This document shows positions 61,564-64,000 of a DNA stretch of 64,000 nucleotides, in pieces (the first letter of the stretch is position 1; each line of letters opens with the position of its first letter). Position numbers and translations under genes: made by a program. Origin of the DNA: Papaver somniferum (Eukaryota; Streptophyta; Magnoliopsida; Ranunculales; Papaveraceae); the NCBI RefSeq assembly GCF_003573695.1, contig NC_039358.1, forward strand, positions 17,732,637 through 17,796,636, given 5' to 3'. The notes under the pieces are model-generated. The model was not told the DNA's origin. It ran no database searches and worked only from the letters and a program-made list of their open reading frames with translations.

Positions 61564-62149
61564 TGTTAGAGCATAGCTCGGTCGACCTCTCATGCGTTGC
61601 TATCTCAAGCATGTTTGTCAATGTTAGTGATCAAAACTATGAGTCTTGATTTCTAGGCTACATAGCTAAGTCTCGGACTAGGATAGAAAAGTGTAGTTGA
61701 GCTCAAGGACTTCATGGTGATTCATCATACAACGACGAAGATCTACTCAAGGAACCGTGGAACTTCATCAACAAAAAGGTATGTGGAGACTTGAACTTAT
61801 CTATCACTCAAAAGTCTATCTCCTACTTCTTATGAGACAAAAGTCGTATGCTATATAGACTGGATCATACACAATTGATATTTCGAGCTGAGTATATCTC
61901 GCCTATCTATATCTCGAAATCATGTGTTGGTAAAGCGTTTCGCTTTGATGGGGTTTATCTTCACCTAATAACGAAAGTCATATTGTTTTAATCACTTTGA
62001 AAATTGCTTTGACGAGAAATAGTTTAACAACTATATAACGTCCTCTTAGAATGTTTTAATGGTTGGAATGAGAGTTTAGGTCAACATAACCAATGATGGA
62101 TATAAGCATTGTGTGGTAACACATATGTGCATAAGTCATATTCCTTAAT

Positions 62150-62380
62150 CCGAAGTTTGCGAACTTTGTTGATTGAGAGAAACGGGAGGAATTGGCTTTG
62201 CCAAGTCCGCGAACTGACGGAAGTTCTCTTGCCGAGAATTTCTGCTGGGATTTTCTAAAAACTCGTTTGCGTGTTTAGTCCGCGAACCTAGTCCGCGAAC
62301 TGGCGGAAGTCTCCTTGCCGAGATTTTCTACTGAGTTTGGAAAACTCTGTTGGTTGCCTTAAGTCCGCGAACTTGTTTGT
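62150..62380 (+). repeat. AGTCCGCGAAC repeat cluster in the solo LTR
   Basis: At least four copies of (T/A)AGTCCGCGAAC, with GGCGGAAG and TTGCCGAGA-type words between. It occupies the same LTR position as the ATGCGTAC-type repeats of 27440-27690 and the TTCGCGGAC motifs of the array. Confidence 0.65.
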
Positions 62381-62845
62381 GTACTTGAGTGGGTTATGAT
62401 CTAAAGATGTGCTCTGAACATGAAACTTAAATTACTAAGAAATGCAGTATGCAAATCGTGGCTATAAAGTTCATGAGCCATTTCAATCGAATCGAATCAT
62501 CTTTGTTTCAATTGTGTCTTGTGTAGTTACATAAGATATCATAGCAATTGAACAACTCTCTAACTAGTTCATTTGAGTCAATTGAACTAGCTATGGTGAA
62601 GAAGAACAAGGTTAATATGAAATGCTCATATGGATAACCTTTTGGGTTACTATGTTGAACCAACATACACGTACACGTTTGGGCACGGTTTTCACAAACC
62701 CAGTAAACGTATATCTCAAGTGTGTGTGACAAGCTAAGTTTTCGATCTAACAGTTGAGAAATATTAGCTTGAATCTAAATCAGGTTTTCATCTAACGGTG
62801 AATAGTGATTGCTTTGTACCTAAGGGAAAACCCTGATTTGAATGC

Positions 62846-62853
62846 TATATATA
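62846..62853 (+). promoter_or_regulatory. TATA-like box of the solo LTR
   Basis: TATATATA in GAATGCTATATATAGGAG, at the position equivalent to the array's TATATAAG. It would direct transcription toward 64000. Motif evidence only. Confidence 0.4.
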
Positions 62854-63964
62854 GGAGATATCTAGCATTGGGAAAAACTAATCCCCACACGTCTGTGTGA
62901 TACTATTGCGCTCTCTAGAGTCTATTCCTCTCTAAAACCAGGTTAACGACTTAAAGACTTCATTGGGATTGTGAAGCCAGACCGATACTACTTTTATCGT
63001 AGTTGTGTGATCTGATCTTGCATCTTCTATCGTACGAGTACAATCTTTGATTGACTTGAGAACCTGAGAGTTCTCCGATAGGAAAGATAAAGAAGTCACA
63101 AACATCTTCGTCTCACTGTTTGTGATTCCTCGACGTCCTCTTGTTTATACAAGTAAGACTGTTGAGAGGTGATTGATTAATCTAGGTTGTTCTTCGGGAA
63201 TATAAGACCAGATTATCAATTGGTTCCTGTTCACCTTGATTTAATATCATAAGACGGAACAAAAACCTAGGGTTTTTCTGTGGGAGAAAGATTTATCCTT
63301 TGATAGACTTTTCTGTGTGAGACAAATTTGTTTATTATCAAGTCTGTGATTTTGGGTTGCAGCAAATCTTGGTTGTGGGTGAGATCATCTAAGGGAATCA
63401 AGTGCGTAGTATCCTGCTGGGATCAGAGGCGTAGGAGTATAACTGTACCTTGAATTAGTGGGAGACTGATTGGGGTTCAACTATAGTCCAGTTCGAAGTT
63501 AGCTTGGAGTAGGCTAGTGTTTGTAGCGGCTTAATACAGTGTGTATTCAATCTGGACTAGGTCCCGGGGTTTTTCTGCATTTTCAGTTTCCTCGTTAACA
63601 AAATTCTGGTGTCTGTATTATTTCTATTTCCGCATTATATTTGTTATATAATTTAAATAATACAGGTTGTGCGTTTGTGATCATCAATTGGAAATCCGAC
63701 GTTTGGTTGTTGATTGATATTGATTGATCCTTGGACATTGGTCTTTGGTACCGTCCAAGTATTCCTTGTGTTTGATTAGGACTCTTTGATTTCTATTAGC
63801 TTGATTAATATCAAAAACAAGAGAGAGATATTAACTCCTAAGATACTTTTATCTAGATTGAGTCTGACTATCTAGTTGATTCTGTAGCAAAGTATTTCGG
63901 AGTTAGTCCATACAGATTGCTGAGCGAAATATTGGGTGGTGTTGTTAGACCCCCCGCTTTTTCA

Positions 63965-64000
63965 AATACCTACAATTTTTATTCCGTCTTTTGATAAATC
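63965..64000 (-). repeat. 5' LTR of the split Sirevirus-like element, continuation
   Basis: AATACCTACAATTTTTATTC, followed by the CGTCTTTTGATAAATC also seen at 26540-26560, shows that the host LTR resumes after the solo LTR and leaves the window. Confidence 0.75.

Larger units (their letters stand above)
61564..63964 (+). mobile_element. Solo LTR of a Sirevirus-like element (2401 bp, plus strand)
   Basis: It begins TGTTAGAGCATAGCTCGG and ends CCCCGCTTTTTCA. It lies inside the minus-strand 5' LTR of the split element, whose sequence resumes directly after it. Flanks are AATAT (61559-61563) and AATAC (63965-63969), a 5-bp duplication with one mismatch. No internal region or second LTR is present, so it is the product of LTR-LTR recombination. 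Its U3 carries TCCGCGAAC motifs, linking it to the array subfamily. It contains no gene. Confidence 0.88.
25830..64000 (-). mobile_element. Second Sirevirus-like element, split by three nested insertions
   Basis: Pieces in minus orientation: 3' LTR 25830-28307, internal 28308-31533, 46786-47129 and 60904-61028, 5' LTR 61029-61563 and 63965 onward past the window end. Gag coding and LTR sequence continue correctly from piece to piece once the insertions at 31534-46785, 47130-60903 and 61564-63964 are skipped. The pieces add to an internal region of about 3.7 kb, so this copy is gag-only like the array. It is a different subfamily: its LTR ends TGAAAAAGTGGGGGTC on the plus strand and carries other U3 repeats. 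The 5' end is not in the window, so its own TSD cannot be tested. Confidence 0.85.

Overview
This window reads as nuclear DNA of a flowering plant. It is AT-rich, most of it is long-terminal-repeat (LTR) retrotransposons with plant-type primer sites (initiator-Met and tRNA-Asp-like), it holds a Stowaway-type MITE, and one short plant-type gene sits between the elements. I cannot name the species. Almost no ORF here is an ordinary host gene.

Layout. (1) 1-23925: a head-to-tail array on the minus strand of a gag-only Copia element of Sirevirus type. Its 5.65-kb unit (about 2.37-kb LTR plus about 3.29-kb internal region) is repeated so that LTR and internal regions alternate: one partial LTR, four internals and four full LTRs. 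(2) 23926-25829: a 1.9-kb island with a Stowaway-like MITE, a GC-rich foldback, a TATA box and an intact 144-codon ORF of the plant SANT/GST-T3-like family. (3) 25830 to beyond 64000: a second minus-strand, gag-only Sirevirus-like element, cut into pieces by three insertions. These are a Ty3/Gypsy Tat-like element (31534-46785, TSD GAAGG), a Ty3/Gypsy Athila-like element (47130-60903, TSD AGTAG) and a plus-strand Sirevirus solo LTR (61564-63964, near-TSD AATAT/AATAC). The host element's gag and 5' LTR can be followed from fragment to fragment across the insertions.

The most interesting object is inside the Tat-like element. It has lost RT, RNase H and the integrase core, but it carries on the opposite strand an intron-containing gene of the plant mobile domain (PMD, MAIN/MAIL-type) family at about 38155-41959. 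That gene has its own TATA box and GC-rich 5' exon near 43.0 kb. It is a captured or co-evolving antisense cargo gene, now broken by in-frame TAG codons and a frameshift.

The Sirevirus array is the second highlight. The same two nonsense codons in gag recur in every unit, so the array most likely grew by DNA-level unequal exchange of an already defective element. One end unit is diverged, and a block of its variants appears in the neighbouring LTR, as expected from gene conversion. A dense cluster of single-base deletions at about 14.47-18.53 kb looks more like unpolished assembly than evolution.

The Athila-like element is the only one with a full gag-PR-RT-RNaseH-IN frame. It has three in-frame TAA codons and a lost integrase catalytic Asp, so no element in the window looks autonomous today.
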